From positions 1 through 13,371 of the forward strand of contig JAJRRJ010000040.1 in the NCBI GenBank assembly GCA_024279575.1: a stretch of DNA of 13,371 nt, written 5' to 3'. Below, piece by piece: positions 7,467 through 13,371 of this stretch. Below the pieces are notes generated by a model. The model made no database searches. It saw nothing but the letters and a program-made list of their open reading frames with translations, and was not told the origin of the DNA. Position numbers and translations under genes: made by a program. The DNA is from Alphaproteobacteria bacterium (GTDB lineage: Bacteria; Pseudomonadota; Alphaproteobacteria; Rhizobiales; Devosiaceae). How positions within the stretch are numbered: the stretch's first letter is position 1; every line of letters begins with the position of its first letter.

Positions 7467-7657
7467 TCTCTCCAGAGTTTCACCAGTTGATCTTTCAACT
7501 TGAGGTGCGCGACCTGGTGCAGCTTACTGATGCCCTCACCACCCTTAAACACGCTGAAGGTCTTTCAAGGGTTGAACGCGCAAGTGTCGATCAGGCCAAA
7601 GCTATTTCCAGAATTGATTGGCACGGCAATAACCAGGCGGCGGGGAAACTCAAATGA
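7346..7657 (+). pseudogene. rsh: Displaced C-terminal ACT domain of rsh (-1 frame)
   Basis: This frame encodes 103 residues that belong to rsh: NRTFSATISMLAANQPGMLA, then NATATIASCEANIHNLVLRM and FQLEVRDLVQLTDALTTL, a typical ACT domain. The frame is closed upstream by TGA at 7316-7318, so the shift must lie after that; family similarity places it at the AAAA run 7344-7347. The only nearby start, GTG at 7325, has no ribosome binding site, so independent translation is unlikely. The stop overlaps the acpS start as ATGA, the arrangement expected if this were the true end of rsh. In alphaproteobacteria the Rsh ACT domain restrains or tunes the hydrolase, including through the nitrogen phosphotransferase protein EIIANtr. 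Either the sequence has a one-base error or this strain lacks the domain. Confidence 0.85.
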
Positions 7658-8052
7658 TTATCGGACTGGGTAATGACATTGCTCAAATTTCCCGCTTTGA
7701 ACAATCACTGCTCAAATTCGGAGACCGCTTTACCAACCGTTGTTTTACGCCCGTTGAGCGTGAATTATCTGACCGGCGCGCTAACCGGGCCGCATCTTAC
7801 GCAAAACGCTTTGCCGCCAAGGAGGCCTGCGCCAAAGCATTGGGGACAGGGCTGTCCCGGGGTGTTTTTTTGCGTGACATGGGGGTGGTAAACTTGCTTT
7901 CGGGCAAACCAACCTTAAAGTTAACAGGCGGCGCGGCAAAAATACTCGCCCTTATTGTTCCTGAGGGTATGACCCCCCATATACACTTAACGATCACCGA
8001 CGATGCCGGTCTTGCTCAGGCGTTTGTAATCATTGAAGCCTTGCCCGAATAA
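7654..8052 (+). CDS. acpS: Holo-[acyl-carrier-protein] synthase (AcpS)
   Basis: AcpS transfers 4'-phosphopantetheine from coenzyme A to a serine of apo-ACP, making it active for fatty-acid synthesis. The 132-residue product is normal for the trimeric AcpS family. It begins MIIGLGNDIAQISRFE, with metal-binding Asp8, and carries KRFAAKEACAKALGTG, with Glu57 and Lys61. The ATG overlaps the stop of the rsh ACT frame (ATGA), with GGGGA about 7 bases upstream, so it can be translated by coupling or on its own. If the rsh frameshift is real, ribosomes stop at 7466, about 190 bases before acpS, and the coupling is lost. A 108-bp gap precedes lepB. Confidence 0.95.
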   Translation: MIIGLGNDIAQISRFEQSLLKFGDRFTNRCFTPVERELSDRRANRAASYAKRFAAKEACAKALGTGLSRGVFLRDMGVVNLLSGKPTLKLTGGAAKILALIVPEGMTPHIHLTITDDAGLAQAFVIIEALPE

Positions 8053-8070
8053 GAAACGATCATCTGCCGC

Positions 8071-8124
8071 ACTGGCAACGGTGTTGACACACCTTGACCA
8101 TTTATCGCCCGTTGGATAACCAGT
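8071..8124 (+). promoter_or_regulatory. Inverted repeat and possible promoter upstream of lepB
   Basis: The 108-bp gap between acpS and lepB holds ACTGGCAACGG at 8071-8081, matched by CCGTTG at 8109-8114 and CCAGT at 8120-8124, giving two stacked stems split by the bulge GATAA. Between the arms lie TTGACA (8084-8089) and TTGACC (8094-8099), both close to a -35 consensus; GATAAC at 8115-8120 is a possible -10 for the second, with a short 15-bp spacer. No T run follows, so this is not a typical terminator. It could mark a promoter for the lepB-rnc-era-recO cluster, or it could be chance. Confidence 0.28.
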
Positions 8125-8160
8125 TTGCAATAGTGCAGGCACAAACAAAAAGAGCCACTT

Positions 8161-8919
8161 ATGTCAGACGCCTCCAAAGCTAAAGATAAAGAAAAACCCT
8201 CTGAACTACGCGAAACTTTTGTGGTTATTGTTGAGGCGCTGATTATCGCTTTAGTTTTCCGCAGTCTTTTGTATCAGCCGTTTTCAATTCCCACCGCTTC
8301 GCTACAGCCAACTATGATGATTGGCGACTATTTTGTGGCATCAAAGTTTACCTGGGGGTATGGCCGTTACTCGTTCCCCTTTGGCGTTGTTCCCATCAAG
8401 GGCCGGATTTTCGGGCGCGAACCTAATCGCGGTGATATCGCAGTGTTCCGCCCTGTGCCCCAGCGCGATGATTATGTAAAACGTATTATTGGACTGCCCG
8501 GAGATACCATTCAGATGAAAGAGGGGCGCCTGTTTATCAATGGGGAAATGGTCGAACGTAAATTAATTGAACGCAGCACTGATAAAGACAGCTTTGGTAC
8601 CGTGCTTCCTGTTTTAGTCTATGAGGAAACGCTGCCCAATGGCGTATCCCACATCATTCATGAAATTTCCGATGACAGCCCGCTGGATAATACAACTGAA
8701 TATGTAGTGCCCGATGGTCACTATTTCATGATGGGAGACAATCGGGACCGTTCCCAGGATAGTCGGATTTTGAGCGCAGTGGGCTATGTGCCTGCCGGCA
8801 ACCTTATCGGCAAGGCCGAAGCACGGTTTTTCTCAATAGAGGATAATGTTCCTCCGTGGCAAATTTGGCAGTGGCCCGCCAAGTTGCGAATGGATCGCAT
8901 GTTCCAGTCGGTTTATTGA
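8161..8919 (+). CDS. lepB: Signal peptidase I (LepB)
   Basis: LepB is the inner-membrane serine protease that removes signal peptides from exported proteins on the periplasmic side. The product is 252 residues. Residues 19-39 form one membrane segment (VVIVEALIIALVFRSLL), followed by box B with IPTASLQPTMMIGD, in which Ser47 is the likely nucleophile. Lys107 in DDYVKRIIGLPGD is the general base, and MGDNRDRSQDSR is the conserved box E. Most family members have SM after the serine position, whereas this one has SL. The TGA stop overlaps the rnc ATG by one base, so the two are translationally coupled. The start at 8161 has only a weak ribosome binding site (AAAGAG). Confidence 0.95.
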   Translation: MSDASKAKDKEKPSELRETFVVIVEALIIALVFRSLLYQPFSIPTASLQPTMMIGDYFVASKFTWGYGRYSFPFGVVPIKGRIFGREPNRGDIAVFRPVPQRDDYVKRIIGLPGDTIQMKEGRLFINGEMVERKLIERSTDKDSFGTVLPVLVYEETLPNGVSHIIHEISDDSPLDNTTEYVVPDGHYFMMGDNRDRSQDSRILSAVGYVPAGNLIGKAEARFFSIEDNVPPWQIWQWPAKLRMDRMFQSVY

Positions 8920-9626
8920 TGCCTCAATCCCCCCCCGATTATGCCGATCTTGAAAAGCGCCTGCAATATGAGTTTGCTGACAAAGCAATGCTCCAGCGGG
9001 CGCTTACGCATTCCAGTGCCTTGTCTCCCGGGCGGCGCGTAAAGAATTCGTATCAGCGTTTGGAATTTCTTGGTGATCGCGTTTTGGGATTGGTGGTTGC
9101 TGACCTGCTTTTCCAGCGCATGCCAGAGGCCAAAGAGGGGGAGTTGGCCCGTGCCTTGAATTCTGTGGTGCGCAAGGAAACGTGCGCTTGGGTAGCGCAG
9201 GATCTGGACTTGGGCCGGGAGATCCACATGGACAAAAGTGAAGAGCGCAATGGGGGGCGCCAGAAGTCCTCGGTGCTGGCAGATGCCTGTGAAGCCGTTA
9301 TAGGCGCAATTTATGTTGATGGTGGCTTTGATCCTGCCTTTGCTTTTATTAAACGCAGCTTTTCCCAACACCTGAGCGCCACGCACGATCTTCGCTCCGA
9401 TGCAAAAACCGCTCTTCAGGAGTGGGCACAGGGCAAAGGTTTGCCTGTCCCTCAATATATTGAAGTTGATCGCTCCGGTCCCGCCCACAACCCGATTTTC
9501 ACCATTGCTGTGAGAATGGAAGGTTTTAATGATATTTCCGCCAACGGGCCTTCAAAAAAAAGCGCTGAGCAAAGCGTGGCAAAAAAATTCCTGCAAAGGG
9601 AAAAAATCATGGAACCAAACCAATGA
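8919..9626 (+). CDS. rnc: Ribonuclease III
   Basis: RNase III cuts double-stranded RNA and matures 16S and 23S rRNA precursors. The 235-residue product has the nuclease domain followed by a dsRNA-binding domain. RLEFLGDRVL (47-56) holds Glu49 and Asp53, and ADACEAVIGAIYVDGG (121-136) holds Asp122 and Glu125, the metal ligands. The dsRNA-binding domain spans about 160-230 and ends with GPSKKSAEQSVAKKFL. I place the start at the ATG at 8919, overlapping the lepB stop; the same frame is open to 8856 but only inside lepB. A C8 run (8929-8936) falls in codons 4-6, directly after the start, where slippage would silence the gene. The stop overlaps the era ATG (ATGA). Confidence 0.96.
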   Translation: MPQSPPDYADLEKRLQYEFADKAMLQRALTHSSALSPGRRVKNSYQRLEFLGDRVLGLVVADLLFQRMPEAKEGELARALNSVVRKETCAWVAQDLDLGREIHMDKSEERNGGRQKSSVLADACEAVIGAIYVDGGFDPAFAFIKRSFSQHLSATHDLRSDAKTALQEWAQGKGLPVPQYIEVDRSGPAHNPIFTIAVRMEGFNDISANGPSKKSAEQSVAKKFLQREKIMEPNQ

Positions 9627-10546
9627 ATAATCCATCGTCCCACTCACCACCAGATAATTCAAAATGCGGATTTATCGCGCTGGTTGGTGCCCCAAATGCA
9701 GGAAAATCAACCTTGCTCAATGCCATGGTGGGAACAAAGGTTTCAATTGTCACGCACAAAGCGCAAACAACCCGGGCTCAAATCCGCGGCGTGGTGACCA
9801 GAGACAATGCTCAAATGGTGTTTATTGATACACCCGGCATTTTTGCTCCCAAACGCCGCCTGGATCGGGCTATGGTAAAGTCCGCATGGACCGGGGCAGG
9901 GGATGCCGATTTTATCGCTTTGATTGTTGATGCTCCAAAGGGTGTCACATCAGAATTGGACCGCCTGCTCACTGGCTTGGCAAAGATCAACAGCCCCAAA
10001 ATACTTGTGCTGAACAAAATCGATAAAATGCCCCATGAAAAACTGCTGCAGATTTCTGCAGAACTGAACGAGCGCGGAGATTTTAGCAACACGTTTATGA
10101 TTTCAGCCCTTAAAGGGCATGGAATTGACGATTTTTTAGGCTGGATCGGCAAGCGTATTCCCCTTGGTCCCTGGCACTTCCCTGAGGACCAGCTGACAGA
10201 CCTGACGCTGGCCCTTACCGCAGCGGAGGTCACGCGCGAAAAATTGTTTGTGCGAGTGCATGAGGAAATCCCTTATAACATCACGGTGGAAACTGAACGC
10301 TTTAAGGTGCAAAAGAACGGTGACTACAAAATAGATCAGGTGATTTATGTCACCCGCGATAGCCACAAAATGATTGTGCTGGGCAAAAAAGGGCAATCGA
10401 TTAAAGCCATTGGTTCGGATGCGCGCAAGGAAATGAGCGAGATGTTTGACACCAAAGTGCATTTGTTTTTGTTTGTTAAAGTGCGTGAAAACTGGGCAGA
10501 TGACCCGGGGCGCTACCGCGAAATGGGGCTTGAATTCCACGACTGA
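9623..10546 (+). CDS. era: GTPase Era
   Basis: Era is an essential GTPase that binds the 3' end of 16S rRNA and assists 30S subunit assembly. The 307-residue product has all G motifs: G1 GAPNAGKST (22-30), G3 DTPG (69-72), G4 NKID (131-134) and G5 SAL (161-163). A C-terminal KH RNA-binding domain follows, with EEIPYNITVETERF and GKKGQSIKAIG (254-264). The first about 14 residues are polar and variable. The ATG overlaps the rnc stop by four bases, a frequent rnc-era arrangement that couples two rRNA-maturation factors. recO follows after 17 bp. Confidence 0.97.
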   Translation: MNNPSSHSPPDNSKCGFIALVGAPNAGKSTLLNAMVGTKVSIVTHKAQTTRAQIRGVVTRDNAQMVFIDTPGIFAPKRRLDRAMVKSAWTGAGDADFIALIVDAPKGVTSELDRLLTGLAKINSPKILVLNKIDKMPHEKLLQISAELNERGDFSNTFMISALKGHGIDDFLGWIGKRIPLGPWHFPEDQLTDLTLALTAAEVTREKLFVRVHEEIPYNITVETERFKVQKNGDYKIDQVIYVTRDSHKMIVLGKKGQSIKAIGSDARKEMSEMFDTKVHLFLFVKVRENWADDPGRYREMGLEFHD

Positions 10547-10563
10547 CCGGATCGGGTTTGCAA

Positions 10564-11283
10564 ATGCAATGGACAGGTGAGGGGCTTATAATCGGCATAC
10601 GCCGACACGGGGAAAGCAGCGTAATTGTGGAAGCCATGACCGTTGAACATGGGCGGCATCTAGGCCTTGTGCGCGGAGGCAGGTCAAAAAAACAAAGTGG
10701 CACTCTTCAGGTGGGTAATTCGGTTTGTTTGACCTGGCGTGCCCGCCTTTCAGAACATTTGGGTGCTTTTACCGCCGAGCTGACCAGTGGGCGGGCGGCG
10801 GATATGATTGCAAATCGGCAGAGCCTTTATGTCAGCCAGACTGTTTGTGCACACTTGCGCCTGTTGGCTGAGCGGGACCCCCATCCGCGCTTGCTGAGGT
10901 TCGCATTGGAAATTCTTGATGCCGATGTTCCCCTTGGCGAACACTTGCAGATGCTGGCTTTGTTTGAATTGACTTTGCTGGATGAATTAGGATTCGGCCT
11001 TGATGTATCTTCTTGCGCCTTAACAGGGGAGACAGCGGGCCTTACCCACGTTTCCCCAAAAACCGGACGTGCCGTAACACGTGCGGCCGCTGGAAAATAT
11101 TTGAACAAATTATTTGTTCTGCCAGCCTTTTTCAAAACACCACAAAATGCCTCAGATGATGAAATATTGAGTGCCCTCAACCTCACCGGGCATTTTTTGC
11201 AACGCCATATATGGGATGTACGCAAAAATTCTCATCCCCTTCAGCGAGATCAATTGCTTACTCAACTGCAAACACAGTTATAA
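10564..11283 (+). CDS. recO: DNA repair protein RecO
   Basis: RecO acts with RecF and RecR to load RecA on SSB-coated single-stranded DNA in gap repair. The 239-residue product begins MQWTGEGLIIGIRRHGESS, an OB-fold start typical of alphaproteobacterial RecO, then RHLGLVRGG near 31-39, and a helical C-terminal half with SPKTGRAVTRAA near residue 164. I chose the ATG at 10564; a TTG at 10558 in the same frame would add two residues and is less likely. Only one cysteine (Cys151) remains where some RecO proteins carry a zinc-binding cluster. It ends the lepB-rnc-era-recO cluster. This is a divergent family, but position and length support the call. Confidence 0.92.
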   Translation: MQWTGEGLIIGIRRHGESSVIVEAMTVEHGRHLGLVRGGRSKKQSGTLQVGNSVCLTWRARLSEHLGAFTAELTSGRAADMIANRQSLYVSQTVCAHLRLLAERDPHPRLLRFALEILDADVPLGEHLQMLALFELTLLDELGFGLDVSSCALTGETAGLTHVSPKTGRAVTRAAAGKYLNKLFVLPAFFKTPQNASDDEILSALNLTGHFLQRHIWDVRKNSHPLQRDQLLTQLQTQL

Positions 11284-11299
11284 TTGGCTCAACTGATTC

Positions 11300-11325
11300 G
11301 GCGCCGGAAGCGCCATTGCAATTTT
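11300..11325 (+). terminator. Weak candidate terminator after recO
   Basis: GGCGC (11300-11304) and GCGCC (11310-11314) form a five-base-pair stem with loop CGGAA, starting 17 bp after the recO stop. A short T5 run follows only after seven further bases (11322-11326), so the spacing is poor for intrinsic termination. It may be a weak terminator or a chance hairpin. Confidence 0.3.
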
Positions 11326-11358
11326 TGTGATTCTGCATCAACGCCTTAGCGTCGGGTC

Positions 11359-11386
11359 TTGAATCAGATTTTGAACTACGCATACT
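11359..11386 (+). promoter_or_regulatory. Candidate parC promoter
   Basis: TTGAAT (11359-11364) and CATACT (11381-11386), separated by 16 bp, resemble a sigma-70 promoter about 30 bp before the parC start. It lies in the 132-bp gap after recO, where parC plausibly has its own promoter. This is consensus matching by eye only. Confidence 0.33.
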
Positions 11387-11415
11387 CAATTGCGCAACTA
11401 CTACTGGATAGGACC

Positions 11416-13371
11416 ATGGCCGAAATTTTGCCCCCGGATGAAAACAAAGACCAGATTGTGGACCTGAAACAGGCATTGGAGGAGCGCTATCTTTCCTATG
11501 CGCTTTCCACCATTACCCAGCGCGCCCTGCCAGACGTGCGTGATGGTCTCAAACCGGTTCACCGGCGCATTTTGTATGTCATGCACCTGCTCAAACTTGA
11601 GCCGCGGCAAAAATACAAAAAATCCGCCAAGGTTGTCGGCGATGTGATCGGGGGTTTTCACCCCCATGGTGATCAGTCTATTTATGATGCTTTGGTGCGT
11701 TTGGCACAGGATTTTGCCCTGCGCTATCCATTGGTGGACGGACAGGGAAATTTCGGCTCCATCGACGGGGATTCCGCGGCGGCCTATCGTTATACTGAAG
11801 CGCGTATGACCGATGTTGCTGCCCGGTTGCTGGAAGGTATTGGCGAAAACGCGGTGGATTTTGCCCCCACCTATGACGGGGAGACAAGCCAACCCGCCGT
11901 TTTGCCCGCCAATTTCCCCAATTTGCTGGCCAATGGTTCTTCGGGCATTGCTGTGGGTATGGCCACTTCCATCCCCCCCCATAATGTGGGGGAGCTTTGT
12001 GAGGCCGCGCTCCACCTCATCCATAATCCTGATGCCACAACAGCGGATCTGATGAAATTTGTGCCCGGACCGGATTTTCCAACGGGCGGCATTCTTGTTG
12101 AGCCTAAAGAAGAAATTGAAAAGGCCTATGAGACCGGGCGCGGTGGATTTCGTGTGCGGGCGCGCTGGAATAATGAAGATGCCGGGCGTGGCACCTATCA
12201 GATTGTCATCACTGAAATGGCCTATGGGGTGCAGAAGTCCAAGCTGGTCGAAAAAATTGCTGATCTGTTGCTTGCCAAAAAACTCCCCTTGCTTAAGGAC
12301 GTGCGCGATGAATCCGCTGAAGATGTGCGTCTGGTTCTGGAGCCGCGCTCCCGCACTGTAGACCCCGTAATTCTCATGGAATCCATGTTCAAGCTAACGG
12401 ATCTGGAAAATCGCTTTTCTCTTAATATGAACGTGCTTGATCACGGAACAGTGCCAAAGGTCATGGGATTGGGACAGGTCTTAAAGGCATGGTTGCAACA
12501 CCGGAAAACCGTGCTTTTGCGCCGTTCCCAATTTCGACTTGATCAAATTGACAAGCGCCTGGAAATGCTTTCAGGATACCTGATTGCCTATTTGAATCTG
12601 GATGAAGTGATCCGCATAATTCGCTTTGAGGACCATCCAAAGGCACAGCTTATGGCCCAGTTTGCGCTGACAGATGGTCAGGCCGAGGCTATTTTGAACA
12701 TGCGTTTGCGCTCCCTGCGCAAGCTGGAGGAAATCGAAATTCGGGCCGAACACGACAAGCTTTCAGATGAGAAAAAGCATATTGAAGTGTTGCTTGGTTC
12801 AGAGCGTCGCCAGTGGGGCGCAATTACTACCGAAATAACTGATCTGAAAAAGGCATATGGCCCCCACTCGGAAGTTGGTATGCGGCGCACCAGTTTTGAT
12901 ACGGTGCCAGATAGCGAGGATTTTGATTTTGAAGCGGCGATGATTGAGCGTGAGCCGGTAACGGTTGTTTTGTCCCAAAAGGGATGGATTCGCGCTATTA
13001 AGGGACATAACACGGACGAATCCGCGCTCCAGTTCAAAACCGGCGATGCTCTTATGCTCGCCCTTAAGGTGCAAACGACAGATAAACTGTTGATGCTTAC
13101 CACCTGCGGGCGCATTTATACCCTTGGTGCGGATAAGCTGCCGGGCGGGCGTGGCCATGGAGAACCAGTCCGTATTATGCTCGATATTGAAGAGGGCCAC
13201 GATATTGTGGATATGTTTACCCATGTTCCGGGCAACAAAAGGTTGATTGCATCCAGTCTTGGCAACGGGTTTGTCGTGGGCGAAAACGACATGATTGCCA
13301 ACACGCGCAAGGGCAAAAAAATCCTCAATGTTTCATCGCCCGTTGAGGCCCGTCTGTGCGTTCCGGTGAAG
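11416..13371 (+). CDS. parC: DNA topoisomerase IV subunit A (ParC), 3' end outside the window
   Basis: ParC is the DNA-cleaving subunit of topoisomerase IV; with ParE it unlinks daughter chromosomes. The frame is open for 652 codons from the ATG at 11416 to the right edge with no stop. The start MAEILPPDENKDQIVDLKQA is followed by RALPDVRDGLKPVHRR, then HPHGDQSIYDALVRLAQDF (82-100), and RYTEARM with the DNA-linking Tyr126 and Arg125. A helical coiled-coil region near 370-470 precedes the start of the C-terminal beta-pinwheel, which includes the PGGRGHGEP motif near 575. ParC rather than GyrA is supported by length, the recO neighbour and the GDQSIYD form. A G+A-rich GGATAGGA just upstream is the ribosome binding site. 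About 100 C-terminal residues are probably missing. Confidence 0.95.
   Translation, partial: MAEILPPDENKDQIVDLKQALEERYLSYALSTITQRALPDVRDGLKPVHRRILYVMHLLKLEPRQKYKKSAKVVGDVIGGFHPHGDQSIYDALVRLAQDFALRYPLVDGQGNFGSIDGDSAAAYRYTEARMTDVAARLLEGIGENAVDFAPTYDGETSQPAVLPANFPNLLANGSSGIAVGMATSIPPHNVGELCEAALHLIHNPDATTADLMKFVPGPDFPTGGILVEPKEEIEKAYETGRGGFRVRARWNNEDAGRGTYQIVITEMAYGVQKSKLVEKIADLLLAKKLPLLKDVRDESAEDVRLVLEPRSRTVDPVILMESMFKLTDLENRFSLNMNVLDHGTVPKVMGLGQVLKAWLQHRKTVLLRRSQFRLDQIDKRLEMLSGYLIAYLNLDEVIRIIRFEDHPKAQLMAQFALTDGQAEAILNMRLRSLRKLEEIEIRAEHDKLSDEKKHIEVLLGSERRQWGAITTEITDLKKAYGPHSEVGMRRTSFDTVPDSEDFDFEAAMIEREPVTVVLSQKGWIRAIKGHNTDESALQFKTGDALMLALKVQTTDKLLMLTTCGRIYTLGADKLPGGRGHGEPVRIMLDIEEGHDIVDMFTHVPGNKRLIASSLGNGFVVGENDMIANTRKGKKILNVSSPVEARLCVPVK

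Noticed and set aside
11401..12024. A 207-codon minus-strand open frame opposite parC
   Set aside because: ParC is clearly coded on the other strand with all catalytic motifs; the antisense translation is low in plausibility.

Overview
The window is a contiguous stretch of housekeeping genes from an alphaproteobacterium. Gene content, gene order (slt, dapA, smpB, family-5 uracil-DNA glycosylase, NYN protein, rpoZ, rsh, acpS, lepB, rnc, era, recO, parC) and protein sequences (long omega subunit, single bifunctional Rsh, GDQSIYD in ParC) all fit the Hyphomicrobiales (Rhizobiales). Base composition by eye is near 50% G+C, low for that order. I cannot name the genus. No mobile element, CRISPR array, prophage, tRNA or rRNA is visible.

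Layout. (1) Positions 1-1656, minus strand: a secreted soluble lytic murein transglycosylase, cut by the left window edge just after its catalytic glutamate. (2) 1657-1976: a 320-bp divergent intergenic region. (3) 1977-3348, plus: dapA and smpB, 10 bp apart. (4) 3403-4633, minus: a two-gene unit, NYN-domain protein then uracil-DNA glycosylase, overlapping by 17 bp and convergent with smpB. (5) 4634-4907: an AT-rich divergent control region. (6) 4908-5285, plus: rpoZ, closed by a strong intrinsic terminator. (7) 5370-8052: rsh, carrying an apparent -1 frameshift, then acpS. (8) 8161-11283: a tight cluster lepB-rnc-era-recO with 1-4 bp overlaps between the first three. (9) 11416 to the right edge: parC, still open at the end of the window.

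The genes cover cell-wall turnover (slt), lysine and diaminopimelate synthesis (dapA), ribosome rescue (smpB), base-excision repair, RNA polymerase assembly (rpoZ), the stringent response (rsh), acyl-carrier activation (acpS), protein secretion (lepB), rRNA processing and 30S maturation (rnc, era), recombination repair (recO) and chromosome decatenation (parC). Each is a known family. I found no convincing undescribed system.

The most notable feature is in rsh. The hydrolase, synthetase and TGS domains are intact, but the reading frame shifts by one base near 7344-7347, just before the C-terminal ACT domain. The ACT domain continues intact in the -1 frame and ends in an ATGA overlap with acpS. 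One missing A in a run of A residues explains this, so it is either a sequence error or a recent mutation removing the regulatory domain. Two genes, the left-edge slt and the right-edge parC, are partial only because of the window boundaries.
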